Shown here: positions 9,083 to 17,410 of the stretch, one piece after another
How positions within the stretch are numbered: position 1 is the stretch's first letter
How the letters are laid out: each line of letters begins with the position of its first letter
NCBI GenBank assembly: GCA_946480695.1
Contig: CAMLKG010000033.1
Location: forward strand, 1-50,335
Direction: 5' to 3'
Origin: an uncultured Cellvibrio sp.
Lineage (GTDB): Bacteria > Pseudomonadota > Gammaproteobacteria > Pseudomonadales > Cellvibrionaceae
Length of the DNA stretch: 50,335 nucleotides
Notes under the pieces: generated by a model
Seen by the model: only the letters and a program-made list of their open reading frames with translations
Databases searched by the model: none
What the model was told of the DNA's origin: nothing
Position numbers and translations under genes: made by a program

Positions 9083-9099
9083 CCCTTGCTCATCGGGGG

Positions 9100-9843
9100 T
9101 TACCCGGGCCTGCGTTGACGGACCGCTTCAAACAAACAAATTCCTGTAGCCACAGAGACATTTAAACTGCTCACTGTGCCCGCCATGGGGATTTTCATCA
9201 GATGGTCACAGGTATCCTGCGTCAGGCGACGCAGGCCGTCGCCTTCGGCGCCCATTAAAATCCCTATAGGCCCGGTAAGGCTGGATTCATAGATCGTTTG
9301 CTCAGCTTCACCCGCCGCACCAAATAACCAAATTCCCTGCTCCTGCAATTTTTTGAGTGTGCGTGCAAGGTTGGTGACCGGAACAAAAGGCAACACCTCT
9401 GCGGCACCACACGCGACCTTGCGTGCAACCGGCGTTAGGCCGGCGGATTTATCCTTGGGCGCAATTACCGCATGTACACCGGCCGCCTCCGCCGAACGCA
9501 TGCAAGCGCCCAGGTTATGCGGATCAGTAACACCATCCAGGATTAACAGGAAAGCGGGTTCGCGCAAGTCATTAAGGAAATTGAATAACCAGGTTTCGTC
9601 ATAGGTTTCACCCGGGGTACAAATCGCAATGACTCCCTGATGGTTTTCATCACTCACCAATTCATCCAATTTATTGCGGCTGACCTGTTGGCAATGGATG
9701 CCGTTGGTTTGGGCGGCACCCACAACCTTTTGCAAACGTTGGTCATTGCGGCCTTGCAACAGATAAATTTCAATCACCCGCTGGGGTGCACTTTTTAATA
9801 GCGCCTGCACCGCGTGCAAGCCGTAAATAATTTCGCGTTTCAA
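9100..9843 (-). CDS. rlmB: 23S rRNA (guanosine-2251-2'-O)-methyltransferase RlmB
   Basis: A 247-residue SPOUT-class methyltransferase. The N-terminal substrate-binding domain starts [11 protein letters not shown]. The C-terminal knotted domain carries [28 protein letters not shown] (motif 1), [12 protein letters not shown] (motif 2) and [23 protein letters not shown] (motif 3), the SAM-binding knot. It methylates the ribose of G2251 in the peptidyl-transferase region of 23S rRNA. The length is typical. The start is a TTG with AGGA eight bases upstream. It lies directly downstream of rnr, as in E. coli, so the two are co-transcribed. Confidence 0.95.
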   Translation of the reverse strand: MKREIIYGLHAVQALLKSAPQRVIEIYLLQGRNDQRLQKVVGAAQTNGIHCQQVSRNKLDELVSDENHQGVIAICTPGETYDETWLFNFLNDLREPAFLLILDGVTDPHNLGACMRSAEAAGVHAVIAPKDKSAGLTPVARKVACGAAEVLPFVPVTNLARTLKKLQEQGIWLFGAAGEAEQTIYESSLTGPIGILMGAEGDGLRRLTQDTCDHLMKIPMAGTVSSLNVSVATGICLFEAVRQRRPG

Positions 9844-9972
9844 AACAATATCCTGAAAAATTAGCGCTCGGATACACGCGTTTCACGTTCGCGCCATATC
9901 CGGCCCTTTACGACATAAATTTCGTTTTGCAGGTTTTCATCAAACTCGAAACCTTCGCCCTGCAACCAGCGA

Positions 9973-12816
9973 TTAATCCTTCTTCTTAACCTTAGCCACC
10001 GATCCTTTAACAGTTGTCGCCGCAGGTTTAACCGCAGCCTTGCGACCTGTTGCCTTTGGCGCAGGCGAGTGAACTGTTGCTGGCGTTGCGCGTGGAGCCT
10101 TCGCATTCTTGCTGCCATGGCCAACCTCACTAGTTGATGTAGATGATGTTTTTACTCCTGGTGCCTTTCCGGTTACTGATGCTTTTGGTGCTGGCGCTTT
10201 TTTTACAGGCACTTTTTTAGCCGCACCTTTTTTTACTTCGGTCGATTTGGTCGAGGATATTTTTTTAGCACCGGATTTTGCCGGCGCGACTTTAACCACT
10301 TTTTTTACTGCCGTTTTTTTGCTGCTGGACGTTGCCGGCGCTGCTTTTTGAGCGGTCGATTTTTTTCTTGATGTTTTTTTGCCGGGTGATTTTGTAGAAC
10401 CCGGTTGGCTCGATGCGCCTTTTTTGGCGGAAGCCGCTTTCTTATCAGCAGTTACACCAGTTCCCAAACGCTCCACCGCGGCCAGGGATTTTTCCAATAA
10501 AGAATCAGCCACTTTTTTTGCTTTGGCGGCGTCGCGCTTGGCGACTTTGGGCTTGACAGTGGATTTGGGCCGGCGAATAGCACTGGCTGATTCCAATTCA
10601 AAATCGATTTTGCGGTTATCCAAATCCACGCGCACCACGCGCACCACCAATTCATCACCCAAACCGAAAACGCGGCGGGTACGCTCGCCAACCAAGCGCT
10701 GCTGGGCCGCGTCGAAACGATAATAATCGTGGGGCAGCGATGTGATATGGATCAAGCCTTCGATGTACAACTCGTTTAACTCCACGAACAAACCGAATCC
10801 AGTAACTGCACTGACATGGCCATCGTAAATAGCGCCGACCTGATCGCGCAGGTATTCGCACTTCAACCAGCTCACTACATCGCGCGTGGCTTCATCCGCA
10901 CGGCGCTCCGTGCGTGAACACTGTTCGCCAAATACCAGCATATCGCTGCCGGAATAAGGATAAATTTTTCGCCGGGAAATAGGCTTGGCGGTTTCAATGC
11001 GACGCACGTGGGTGGAAGGCGCATCGCTGCGGATAACCGAGCGAATAGCACGGTGCACGAGTAAATCAGGATAGCGGCGAATCGGGGAGGTAAAGTGGGT
11101 ATAGGCTTCATAGCCCAAACCGAAATGGCCGTGGTTTTCCACCTGGTACATCGCCTGGCGCAAGCTGCGCAGCATGACGGTTTGGATCATGTTGGCATCG
11201 CTACGCCCCTGGATCATTTGCAATAACTGCTGGTAATCCCCCGGGGTCGGATGATCGCCGCCAGCCAATCCCAAACCCAATTCAGAAAGGTATGCGCGCA
11301 AATTGGTTAATTTTGCTTCGGTAGGGCCTTCGTGCACACGGTACAGCCCGATCAAACCATGCTTCTCGATAAATTTCGCCGCGCATACGTTGGCGCACAA
11401 CATACATTCTTCAATTAACTTATGCGCATCATTGCGTTTAATCGGAACAATACGCTCGATCTTGCGCTCCTCATTGAACACAATGCGTGTTTCAACGGTT
11501 TCAAAATCAATTGCGCCGCGTTCATCGCGCGCCGCACGCAAGCATTGATACAACCGATGCAGCAACTCCAACTGCGGAACTATCGCTTTATATTCCTTGC
11601 GCAATTCGTCGCGAGCCTCACCCTCGCCAGTCAGGATTTCCCCTACCTTGGTATAGGTCAGGCGCGCGTGCGAATGCATTACCGCTTCATAAAATTGATA
11701 ACCGGTAATGCGGCCCGCATCGCTGATATTCATTTCGCACACCATGCACAAACGATCCACATCCGGGTTCAACGAACATAGGCCATTGGAGAGCGCTTCG
11801 GGCAGCATAGGCACCACATAATCGGGGAAGTACACTGAATTGCCGCGCGCACGCGCTTCCACGTCCAATGCGGATTCCACCTGCACATAATGGGATACAT
11901 CCGCAATCGCCACATACAACCGCCAGCCACCTTTGCGGCGCTCGCACAGCACGGCATCGTCAAAGTCGCGCGCATCTTCGCCATCAATTGTGACGAAAGG
12001 TAAATGGCGAACATCAACACGATGCTGCTTATCCTTTTCTTCTACCTCCGGCGACAGCAGCGCCGCCTCTGCAAGCACTTCGACAGGCCAAATGCTGGGG
12101 ATACCATGGGCCTGGATCGCGAGTTCGATCTCCATGCCCGGCGCCATATGGTCGCCCAATACCTGGATAACGCGGCCCGTCGGCAGGCGATTCTTATCGG
12201 GCTGTTGGGTAATTTCCGCGACCACAATCTGCCCGTGCCTGGCACCACCGTAGGAACCAAACGGAATCATGATGTCGTGGGTGATGCGCGGGTTTTCCGG
12301 CCTTACAAATTGCACGCCTTCTTCATTAAAAAAGCGCCCCGCCAACTGCGTGGTATTACGCGTAAGGACTTCAATAATCGCACCTTCTTCCTTGCCCCGA
12401 TATTGCTCGCCCGATAGGCGTACCAATACTTCATCACCGTCAAAGACTTTGCGCATTTGGCGGTTGTGCAGGTAAATATCCTCGCCCCCATCGGCGCGGA
12501 TGACAAAGCCATAACCATCGCGATGCCCCTGCACCCGCCCGCGCACTACATCGATCTTATCCAGGCGCACATAGGCATCACGGCGATTGCTAATCAACTG
12601 GCCATCGCGCGCCATCGCAATCAGGCGGCGGCGTAAGGCCTCCACCTGATCCTCATCGGTCAGCTTCAGCATGACGCACATTTGTTCATGGGTAACCGGC
12701 TGGTCGGCACTGTCTAATAAATCGAGGATGTATTCACGGCTGGGGATAGGGTTTTCGTACTTCTCCGCCTCGCGGGCGGCAAAAGGGTCACGGTTGGTGC
12801 TTTTACGTTTAGTCAA
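9973..12816 (-). CDS. rnr: Ribonuclease R with long Lys/Ala-rich C-terminal tail
   Basis: A 947-residue 3'-5' exoribonuclease. Domains in order: N-terminal helix-turn-helix (about 25-95), two cold-shock domains (about 100-260), the RNB catalytic domain with DGEDARDFDDAV supplying the metal-binding aspartates (about residues 275-290), and an S1 domain (GHVSAVTGFGLFVELNELYIEGLIHI). After about residue 745 follows some 200 residues of low-complexity Lys/Ala/Ser/Pro sequence, longer than in the E. coli enzyme (about 813 residues overall). RNase R degrades structured RNA and takes part in rRNA and tmRNA-linked turnover; basic tails in this family bind RNA. The start is TTG with AGGAC seven bases upstream. 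First gene of the rnr-rlmB operon. Confidence 0.95.
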   Translation of the reverse strand: MTKRKSTNRDPFAAREAEKYENPIPSREYILDLLDSADQPVTHEQMCVMLKLTDEDQVEALRRRLIAMARDGQLISNRRDAYVRLDKIDVVRGRVQGHRDGYGFVIRADGGEDIYLHNRQMRKVFDGDEVLVRLSGEQYRGKEEGAIIEVLTRNTTQLAGRFFNEEGVQFVRPENPRITHDIMIPFGSYGGARHGQIVVAEITQQPDKNRLPTGRVIQVLGDHMAPGMEIELAIQAHGIPSIWPVEVLAEAALLSPEVEEKDKQHRVDVRHLPFVTIDGEDARDFDDAVLCERRKGGWRLYVAIADVSHYVQVESALDVEARARGNSVYFPDYVVPMLPEALSNGLCSLNPDVDRLCMVCEMNISDAGRITGYQFYEAVMHSHARLTYTKVGEILTGEGEARDELRKEYKAIVPQLELLHRLYQCLRAARDERGAIDFETVETRIVFNEERKIERIVPIKRNDAHKLIEECMLCANVCAAKFIEKHGLIGLYRVHEGPTEAKLTNLRAYLSELGLGLAGGDHPTPGDYQQLLQMIQGRSDANMIQTVMLRSLRQAMYQVENHGHFGLGYEAYTHFTSPIRRYPDLLVHRAIRSVIRSDAPSTHVRRIETAKPISRRKIYPYSGSDMLVFGEQCSRTERRADEATRDVVSWLKCEYLRDQVGAIYDGHVSAVTGFGLFVELNELYIEGLIHITSLPHDYYRFDAAQQRLVGERTRRVFGLGDELVVRVVRVDLDNRKIDFELESASAIRRPKSTVKPKVAKRDAAKAKKVADSLLEKSLAAVERLGTGVTADKKAASAKKGASSQPGSTKSPGKKTSRKKSTAQKAAPATSSSKKTAVKKVVKVAPAKSGAKKISSTKSTEVKKGAAKKVPVKKAPAPKASVTGKAPGVKTSSTSTSEVGHGSKNAKAPRATPATVHSPAPKATGRKAAVKPAATTVKGSVAKVKKKD

Positions 12817-12926
12817 TTCAGACGTCCTATGGGCAAATTGGTAGTTTTTGAATCTATCGTGACAGTTATGACCCGGATTATAGGGGTTAGATCATGACAA
12901 ACCTACAAATAAAACCGAAAACCCTG

Positions 12927-12955
12927 TTGACAGTCACAGGGCCGATAATTATAGT
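12927..12955 (+). promoter_or_regulatory. Sigma-70 promoter of the tRNA-Leu gene
   Basis: Perfect -35 box TTGACA (12927-12932), 17-base spacer, -10 box TATAGT (12950-12955), followed by the G+C-rich discriminator GCGCGG. This is the pattern of stable-RNA promoters under stringent control. The expected start lies about 25 bases before the mature tRNA. Confidence 0.85.
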
Positions 12956-12987
12956 GCGCGGCCTCAGCTGCTCACGCGGTTAGAGAT

Positions 12988-13073
12988 GCCCAGGTGGTGA
13001 AATTGGTAGACACGCTAGCTTCAGGTGTTAGTGGCCCCCGGCCGTGAAGGTTCAAGTCCTTTCCTGGGCACCA
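12988..13073 (+). tRNA. tRNA-Leu (anticodon CAG)
   Basis: An 86-base class II tRNA with encoded CCA. The acceptor stem GCCCAGG pairs with CCTGGGC, the D arm has GGTAGACAC, and the anticodon loop TTCAGGT gives anticodon CAG, reading CTG leucine codons. It has a long variable arm (TGGCCCCCGGCCGTG region) and the T arm GGTTCAAGTCC. It is transcribed alone from the promoter at 12927-12955. Confidence 0.97.
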
Positions 13074-13081
13074 AAAACAGC

Positions 13082-13115
13082 AAAGCCCCGTTACGCGAGT
13101 AACGGGGCTTTTTGT
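13082..13115 (+). terminator. Rho-independent terminator of tRNA-Leu
   Basis: Perfect 13-base stem AAAGCCCCGTTAC / GTAACGGGGCTTT with a GCGA tetraloop, followed by a T-run. It starts nine bases after the tRNA CCA end. Confidence 0.95.
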
Positions 13116-13297
13116 TTTTAGGCTGGGCGATATAAATCACTGACCGTTTTAAATTGACCGTAGCTTATATGAATTGCGAAAACAGGCTTACCGCCATTGC
13201 TCCCGACACGTTGAAATTCGTGTTGTTGTTAAACACATAGGTTCAGCATTCCACTAACAACACCAAGCAATTTGGCCGCTTGCACAATAAAACTTTT

Positions 13298-13618
13298 CTA
13301 CTGAATGTACACCCTATATGCTGTGTTGCAACTCGTTTTATCCAGCAGATCTATTCTTACTAATTTATTTGCCATTTTTGCAGCAAGTAAAATACTCAGT
13401 GCAGATTTCGTATCTGTATTTCCCTCGGTAAACCGGACAGTTGTGCACGAGCACTCATTGGTATTTGAAGTGATAGCTGCGTAAATGGTACCTGATGAAG
13501 AGTCGAGCCCAACCACACCGCTCAAGGTGTTATTGGTTTGGGAGCATGGCTCAGCAAAGCTTACCTGGGAATACATAGCAACCATCGATAAAAACGCAAT
13601 TTTCACAAGATTTTTCAT
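13298..13618 (-). CDS. Small secreted protein with four cysteines, unknown function
   Basis: A 106-residue protein with a clear signal peptide (about 22 residues, ending SFAEP). The mature part of about 84 residues has cysteines in PCSQ, ECSC and SCNTAY, suggesting two disulfides in the periplasm or outside. The C-terminal half (ALSILLAAKMANKLVRIDLLD then YRVYIQ) looks like a helix followed by strands. This end resembles small uncharacterised secreted proteins of other gammaproteobacteria, but I cannot name a domain. GGA lies about eight bases before the ATG. It stands alone, downstream of the tRNA-Leu gene on the opposite strand. Confidence 0.7.
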   Translation of the reverse strand: MKNLVKIAFLSMVAMYSQVSFAEPCSQTNNTLSGVVGLDSSSGTIYAAITSNTNECSCTTVRFTEGNTDTKSALSILLAAKMANKLVRIDLLDKTSCNTAYRVYIQ

Positions 13619-14229
13619 TTAAAATTCCATCATGAGAATGTTAATTTAGAGTCTGATACTCAATTTAGAGACAATTACAGCACTCATCATTTTCGTAAAA
13701 TGAGGAAGCGATGAATTGTAAAATAATGCAAGCAAATTACCCTAGGGTAAATAGTTATGCCCTATCTCCCCAAGCGGTATAAACCATTGAAACCACATTG
13801 TAGCCATTAGCGTCACAGCCGTTAGTGAATATTACAACCGGCTTCCCCATAGTGTAAGCACTTAATACCAAAGGCCTTTAAAAACACCATCAGCCACACG
13901 AAAAATTTACTTCAATGAGGCCATCCCCAATGGTTTCATATCGTCGCTTGATAATACCTCCTTTCAACTTGACTAGCCAGTTTACAGCGCATCAACGCTG
14001 AACGATTACCATGTCGAATTTAATCCATAATACCGCCAAACAAACTTACAAAGTTTATAGGTTGTTTCCAATGAAAGATTGCGGCTGTTGCACCTTTTCC
14101 ATTCGAATAGCCAGCGTGAATATGTCACAACCGCGCCTTCCAAAACCTCACATCCCTTTTCCGCCGCCCGCGATAAATTAACAATTGCAGCAAGACTGAA
14201 TACACCTCCCCCAGGATGAGGAATTAGCG
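13619..14229. other. 611-base region without a recognisable gene
   Basis: No ORF here has both a plausible start and protein-like composition; the minus-strand ORF at 14006-14311 looks like chance. It contains the perfect 14-base palindrome TTACCCTAGGGTAA (13737-13750) and an imperfect hairpin at about 13682-13704. The end must contain the promoter of the following operon: GAGGAA precedes its ATG at 14230. Confidence 0.4.
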
Positions 14230-15045
14230 ATGAGCAAGTTAGTTGCCGGGGCTTCATTGGAAAGGATGCAAGGACGTCGGAGCCTTTGTGGTCTTCTTGG
14301 CATACCGCCACGCCGGAAGCGTGATTGTTGCCTGCACCTTGATAATGTCGATGTACGCAAGCCTGACCCGTCCACTTATGACCAGATTCGACTTCTCAGC
14401 CTCGGTTTGCCTATCACCTTTAATAGTCCCGACATAGACACGATTAACTTCTGGCCGGTAGTGCCAATTCCCGAATTGAACGTGCGGCTCCGCAACCTTT
14501 CGACAGAAGTGCCTGCGGCGGGAACGCGCGTGGATATGGCCTGGAGCCGCTGGGGTATTGGCCAGGTCCGGCTGCCTATCGGAAGCATCACGACAAACCT
14601 TGGACCGGGTGCCGAAGGCGCGGTGAAACTCGCAACCCCGCCCGCCTTGATTGCTGAAAAACGCTTTGGTTTATTCGTGACGGTTTTTCACCCCCACGAT
14701 AAAGATGCGGGCAATAACACCGGAGAGCAGGTGATTGACGGTATGCGCACCAGTGAGGGGCGTACCCGCAGTTTTACCTTCCCGGTACGCAATCCCGGTT
14801 CGGCGGGAGGAACCATCCACCTCCAGGTCCTTCCCGGACCAGCTGCCCCCTGGGCCTCTTTAAGCGCATCAACATTCACGCTTGCGCCGGGTGCGGAAGC
14901 AAGCGTGACCCTTACCCTAACCGTGCCCGCGGCGGTGCCTGTCTCCCCACCCGGAACATTGGTCACTACGATGGTGGATGTGCTGGCCACCCTTAACAGC
15001 GCCTACCTTGGCGGCATCAATATTTTTATTTTGATAGACGGGTGA
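14230..15045 (+). CDS. Unknown protein, probable Ig-like beta-sandwich domains (operon gene 1)
   Basis: A 271-residue protein of no family I can name. There is no clear signal peptide; the N-terminus is basic with cysteines (RRKRDCCLHLDNVD). Residues 60-120 (TFNSPDIDTINFW, then PELNVRLRNLSTEVPAAGTRVDMAWSRWGIG) resemble the CARDB/Ig-like modules that begin with an SPDI motif and contain a V-x-VRLRN strand. Residues 165-260 (SFTFPVRNPGSAGGTIHLQV, then FTLAPGAEASVTLTLTVPA) look like a second Ig-like sandwich. The ATG has GAGGAA nine bases upstream. The stop is followed after four bases by the next ATG, so three genes form one operon. Its G+C content is visibly higher than in the flanks. An adhesive or structural role is a guess. 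Confidence 0.75.
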   Translation: MSKLVAGASLERMQGRRSLCGLLGIPPRRKRDCCLHLDNVDVRKPDPSTYDQIRLLSLGLPITFNSPDIDTINFWPVVPIPELNVRLRNLSTEVPAAGTRVDMAWSRWGIGQVRLPIGSITTNLGPGAEGAVKLATPPALIAEKRFGLFVTVFHPHDKDAGNNTGEQVIDGMRTSEGRTRSFTFPVRNPGSAGGTIHLQVLPGPAAPWASLSASTFTLAPGAEASVTLTLTVPAAVPVSPPGTLVTTMVDVLATLNSAYLGGINIFILIDG

Positions 15046-15049
15046 CACC

Positions 15050-15445
15050 ATGATCGGACGACTCTGTACACGCGTTGGTGCTATGGCGGGCGGTGCCGCC
15101 GCGCTTATCGTAGCCTTTGCCAAGACACAGCCCTGCTGCGTTCCGGCCCCACCACCGGATATGTGGGATTACCTACTGGCGGGCTGGATAGTTGCCACCA
15201 TAGTCGCACTTTTAGCGATGCTGTTCCGGTACCTGGTGTTGCGCCAGCCGCTGGTGATACTAGTTCTTCTGGGGCTCTGGATTGCGCTGTTTGTCGGCGC
15301 GTTCGGGGGCATTATCGGCGGGCTGGCTGCGAATTGGATTATTGCCCTGGTGCTCGGGTTACTGATCGGGGCGGTCACCGGCGGGTTGCTATGTCGGCTC
15401 TGTGCCCGCTTTCAATTTTTGACGTGGGGGGTGCGTCATGGCTGA
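15050..15445 (+). CDS. Unknown membrane protein with about four transmembrane segments (operon gene 2)
   Basis: A 131-residue protein made mainly of hydrophobic segments: MAGGAAALIVAF (short), DYLLAGWIVATIVALLAMLF, LVILVLLGLWIALFVGAFGGIIGGLA and WIIALVLGLLIGAVTGGLL. It has glycine-rich packing motifs (GGIIGG, GAVTGG) and several cysteines (PCCVPAPPP, LCRLCARF). It starts four bases after the previous stop, and its last eight bases overlap the start of the next gene, a sign of translational coupling. No known family is recognised. The frame-shifted ORF starting at 15163 is a shadow. Confidence 0.7.
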   Translation: MIGRLCTRVGAMAGGAAALIVAFAKTQPCCVPAPPPDMWDYLLAGWIVATIVALLAMLFRYLVLRQPLVILVLLGLWIALFVGAFGGIIGGLAANWIIALVLGLLIGAVTGGLLCRLCARFQFLTWGVRHG

Positions 15446-16385
15446 CATTCACTGCGGCCCGCAGCAGCCCGGCGAAGTGGAAGGTCCATTTGATTGGGCC
15501 GCTTTCACCGCAATTGCCGCTGCCGCCAGCATCTTTATTGGAGCCTTGTCTTCCAGTGCGGTCACCGGCTTCCTCAACGGGATCATCGCTGCTTTCGCTG
15601 GCAGCGCACCCGCAACCACCGCAGGCTTGGGCGGGCCATTGCTCGGGGTGCTCGCCATTATCGCGCTGGTCAGTTATTTCCTGTTCCAACCGGACGGTTG
15701 CATCGTGCCTAACAAGGGCAAGATTGCTTGCGCAAGCGGTATCGTCGAACAAACCGCCGACCTCAGCTCAACAGCGCTGGCCGTACTTGCGCCCTTTGCC
15801 GTGACCGCAGCCGGGGAGTTCTACCTGGTAGTGCGCACCAACCACCAGCACCTGATCGCCACGGACGCCGGATTCGTAGTCTGTAACGGTCGCAGTGAAC
15901 CCATGTTGCGCTGCCTGGTACGCAGTTCGTTCTCCTGCGGAGCCAGAGTGGGCGCCGCGGTGGGAGCCATTGCTGGTGGCGTTGCAGGCTTGGTGCTGGG
16001 TTATCTTGCCGGCGCTGCAATCGCCAGCCTGGCCTGCGGCCCCCTCGCCTGGCTATGCCTAATCATCGCATTGATTGTTGCGGCAATTATTGCAGCGGCA
16101 GCGACTTACGCTGGCGCTATGGCGGGCGGATGGGTCGGTGGCGCAATAGGCGCAGCCGTCGGCTCCGACCCCGAAGAAGCTTTCGATGCATTGCGCGTGG
16201 GTGACCTGGTTACAGCGCGCGGCCATTGGAATACCAATCCCGATTTTGGCAACAATGAATTTTATTACACCACCCAAATTGATTTGATGGGCCATCTGGA
16301 TGCATCACCGTCATACGCTGCTACCGACGCCGATACCCATGCGCCGGATAACTGCGGAATCAATACTGATCAGCCCATTCACTAA
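15438..16385 (+). CDS. Unknown membrane protein with glycine-zipper core and soluble C-terminal domain (operon gene 3)
   Basis: A 315-residue protein. The N-terminal part has two hydrophobic segments (about 20-60 and 68-90). A soluble stretch follows (about 95-165, EFYLVVRTNHQHLIATDAGFVVCNG). A long Gly/Ala-rich hydrophobic region (about 170-250) with GAAVGAIAGGVAGLVLGYLAG and GAMAGGWVGGAIGAAVG reads like glycine-zipper membrane helices. The last 65 residues are soluble: DALRVGDLVTARGHWNTNP then a strand-rich stretch and a Cys near the end, possibly a small beta-barrel. The start overlaps the previous gene by eight bases. It could be a pore-forming or channel-like protein, but that is inference from composition only. 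It ends before a hairpin at 16434-16468. Confidence 0.72.
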   Translation: MADIHCGPQQPGEVEGPFDWAAFTAIAAAASIFIGALSSSAVTGFLNGIIAAFAGSAPATTAGLGGPLLGVLAIIALVSYFLFQPDGCIVPNKGKIACASGIVEQTADLSSTALAVLAPFAVTAAGEFYLVVRTNHQHLIATDAGFVVCNGRSEPMLRCLVRSSFSCGARVGAAVGAIAGGVAGLVLGYLAGAAIASLACGPLAWLCLIIALIVAAIIAAAATYAGAMAGGWVGGAIGAAVGSDPEEAFDALRVGDLVTARGHWNTNPDFGNNEFYYTTQIDLMGHLDASPSYAATDADTHAPDNCGINTDQPIH

Positions 16386-16433
16386 GCGGCCAAAATAAAA
16401 TTAAACCATCGTTAAACAGCTTTATTGGAGCAG

Positions 16434-16468
16434 CGCTGCGTCTGGTGAAATACATAACCAGCGCAGCG
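16434..16468. terminator. Hairpin between convergent genes
   Basis: CGCTGCG-t-CTGGT pairs with ACCAGCGCAGCG (12 base pairs, one bulge) across a 10-base loop, between the three-gene operon and the convergent hydrolase gene. There is no clear T-run on either strand, so it may be a weak or rho-assisted end. Confidence 0.45.
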
Positions 16469-16475
16469 TTAACAA

Positions 16476-17372
16476 TTACCGCATATTCTTTTTAGCGAAA
16501 CTCCACCCTGGATATTGGGAAAGCCCAGGGGGATTACCGGTAAATAATTTCTTCGCCCTTTTATCGCCCTTCAGTTGCCAATTGAACCAGGCCGTTGCCA
16601 CCTTGGCATAATCGCCGCCAAAAGGTTGACCGTAGGTTCCCCCGTGACCGACATCCAAATTACCCACAAACACTGGAACATGATTAATTCTTTCCACATC
16701 ATCCATGCCATTTTTGTAAGCAATATCAGAAGGCCCGCCAAGCAAATAGAGCGTAGGTGTATGAATTTTTTCCAGGTGGTTTTTTTGCAGTTGCGGAATC
16801 ATCGGCATAGCGTTTCCACGGATGGGATCAATAAAAATGCCGCTATTGGCCACCACAAGCGTGGAAATTCTTGGATCACCCGCCACCTCCAGCGCCTGCA
16901 AACCGCCGCATGACATACCGGCCACGGCAATTTTCCCGGTATTGATTTTTTTAAAATAGTTACTTTTAGCATCGCTGTTTTGTGCGATAGCCCAATCGAT
17001 GGCGTCGCGCAACTTTGTTGAGGTTGATCGCTCCTTTACTTGCTCACCGGTTTCTTTAGGGAGTATTCCAACTGCAACAACCAGGAACCCGTGAGATGCA
17101 ATTTCATTTAAAAAATTTACATGCTCCCAAGGTGAGTCGAAACACGCACCGTTACCCCAAACGATCAACGGCAAGCTTTTTCCACCCTTGAATTTATCAA
17201 TGTTTTTTGGCCTGAATATGGTGTGCGTCGGCAGCGAGGCGTCTTTAAGCATGATCGCACTGTGCTTTCCGGTACCACCATTTTCAATTACCCTTGATTC
17301 AACTACCTGGGCAAAAGACGGGGTTGCGAACGCGAACAGTAAAACCACAAAAATATATTTTATTTTTTCCAT
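16476..17372 (-). CDS. Secreted alpha/beta hydrolase, homologous to the C-terminal domain of the GH11 multidomain enzyme
   Basis: A 298-residue protein with a signal peptide (about 22 residues, ending SFAQV). The fold shows LPLIVWGNGACFDSPWEHVNFLNEIASHGFLVVA, the nucleophile elbow GMSCGG (Ser in GxSCGG), an acid-bearing GGPSDIAYKNG and a late DVGHGG histidine. The same blocks ([44 protein letters not shown]) occur in the last domain of the protein at 31867-34659, so the two are homologues in the same locus. An esterase role on plant cell-wall decorations is an inference. The ATG at 17372 has GGAAA upstream; an in-frame TTG at 17384 overlaps that site. Confidence 0.8.
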   Translation of the reverse strand: MEKIKYIFVVLLFAFATPSFAQVVESRVIENGGTGKHSAIMLKDASLPTHTIFRPKNIDKFKGGKSLPLIVWGNGACFDSPWEHVNFLNEIASHGFLVVAVGILPKETGEQVKERSTSTKLRDAIDWAIAQNSDAKSNYFKKINTGKIAVAGMSCGGLQALEVAGDPRISTLVVANSGIFIDPIRGNAMPMIPQLQKNHLEKIHTPTLYLLGGPSDIAYKNGMDDVERINHVPVFVGNLDVGHGGTYGQPFGGDYAKVATAWFNWQLKGDKRAKKLFTGNPPGLSQYPGWSFAKKNMR

Positions 17373-17410
17373 GTTAGTTTCCAAAAAAGATATAAAAATT
17401 AGACATATAT

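Noticed and set aside
14006..14311. 101-residue minus-strand ORF in the region before the three-gene operon
   Set aside because: No ribosome binding site, no recognisable composition, and it overlaps the well-supported start at 14230.
15163..15804. 213-residue plus-strand ORF overlapping operon genes 2 and 3
   Set aside because: It lies out of frame inside two better ORFs with protein-like composition and tight coupling; its own sequence is rich in Arg, Ser and Pro, as expected for a shadow frame in G+C-rich DNA.
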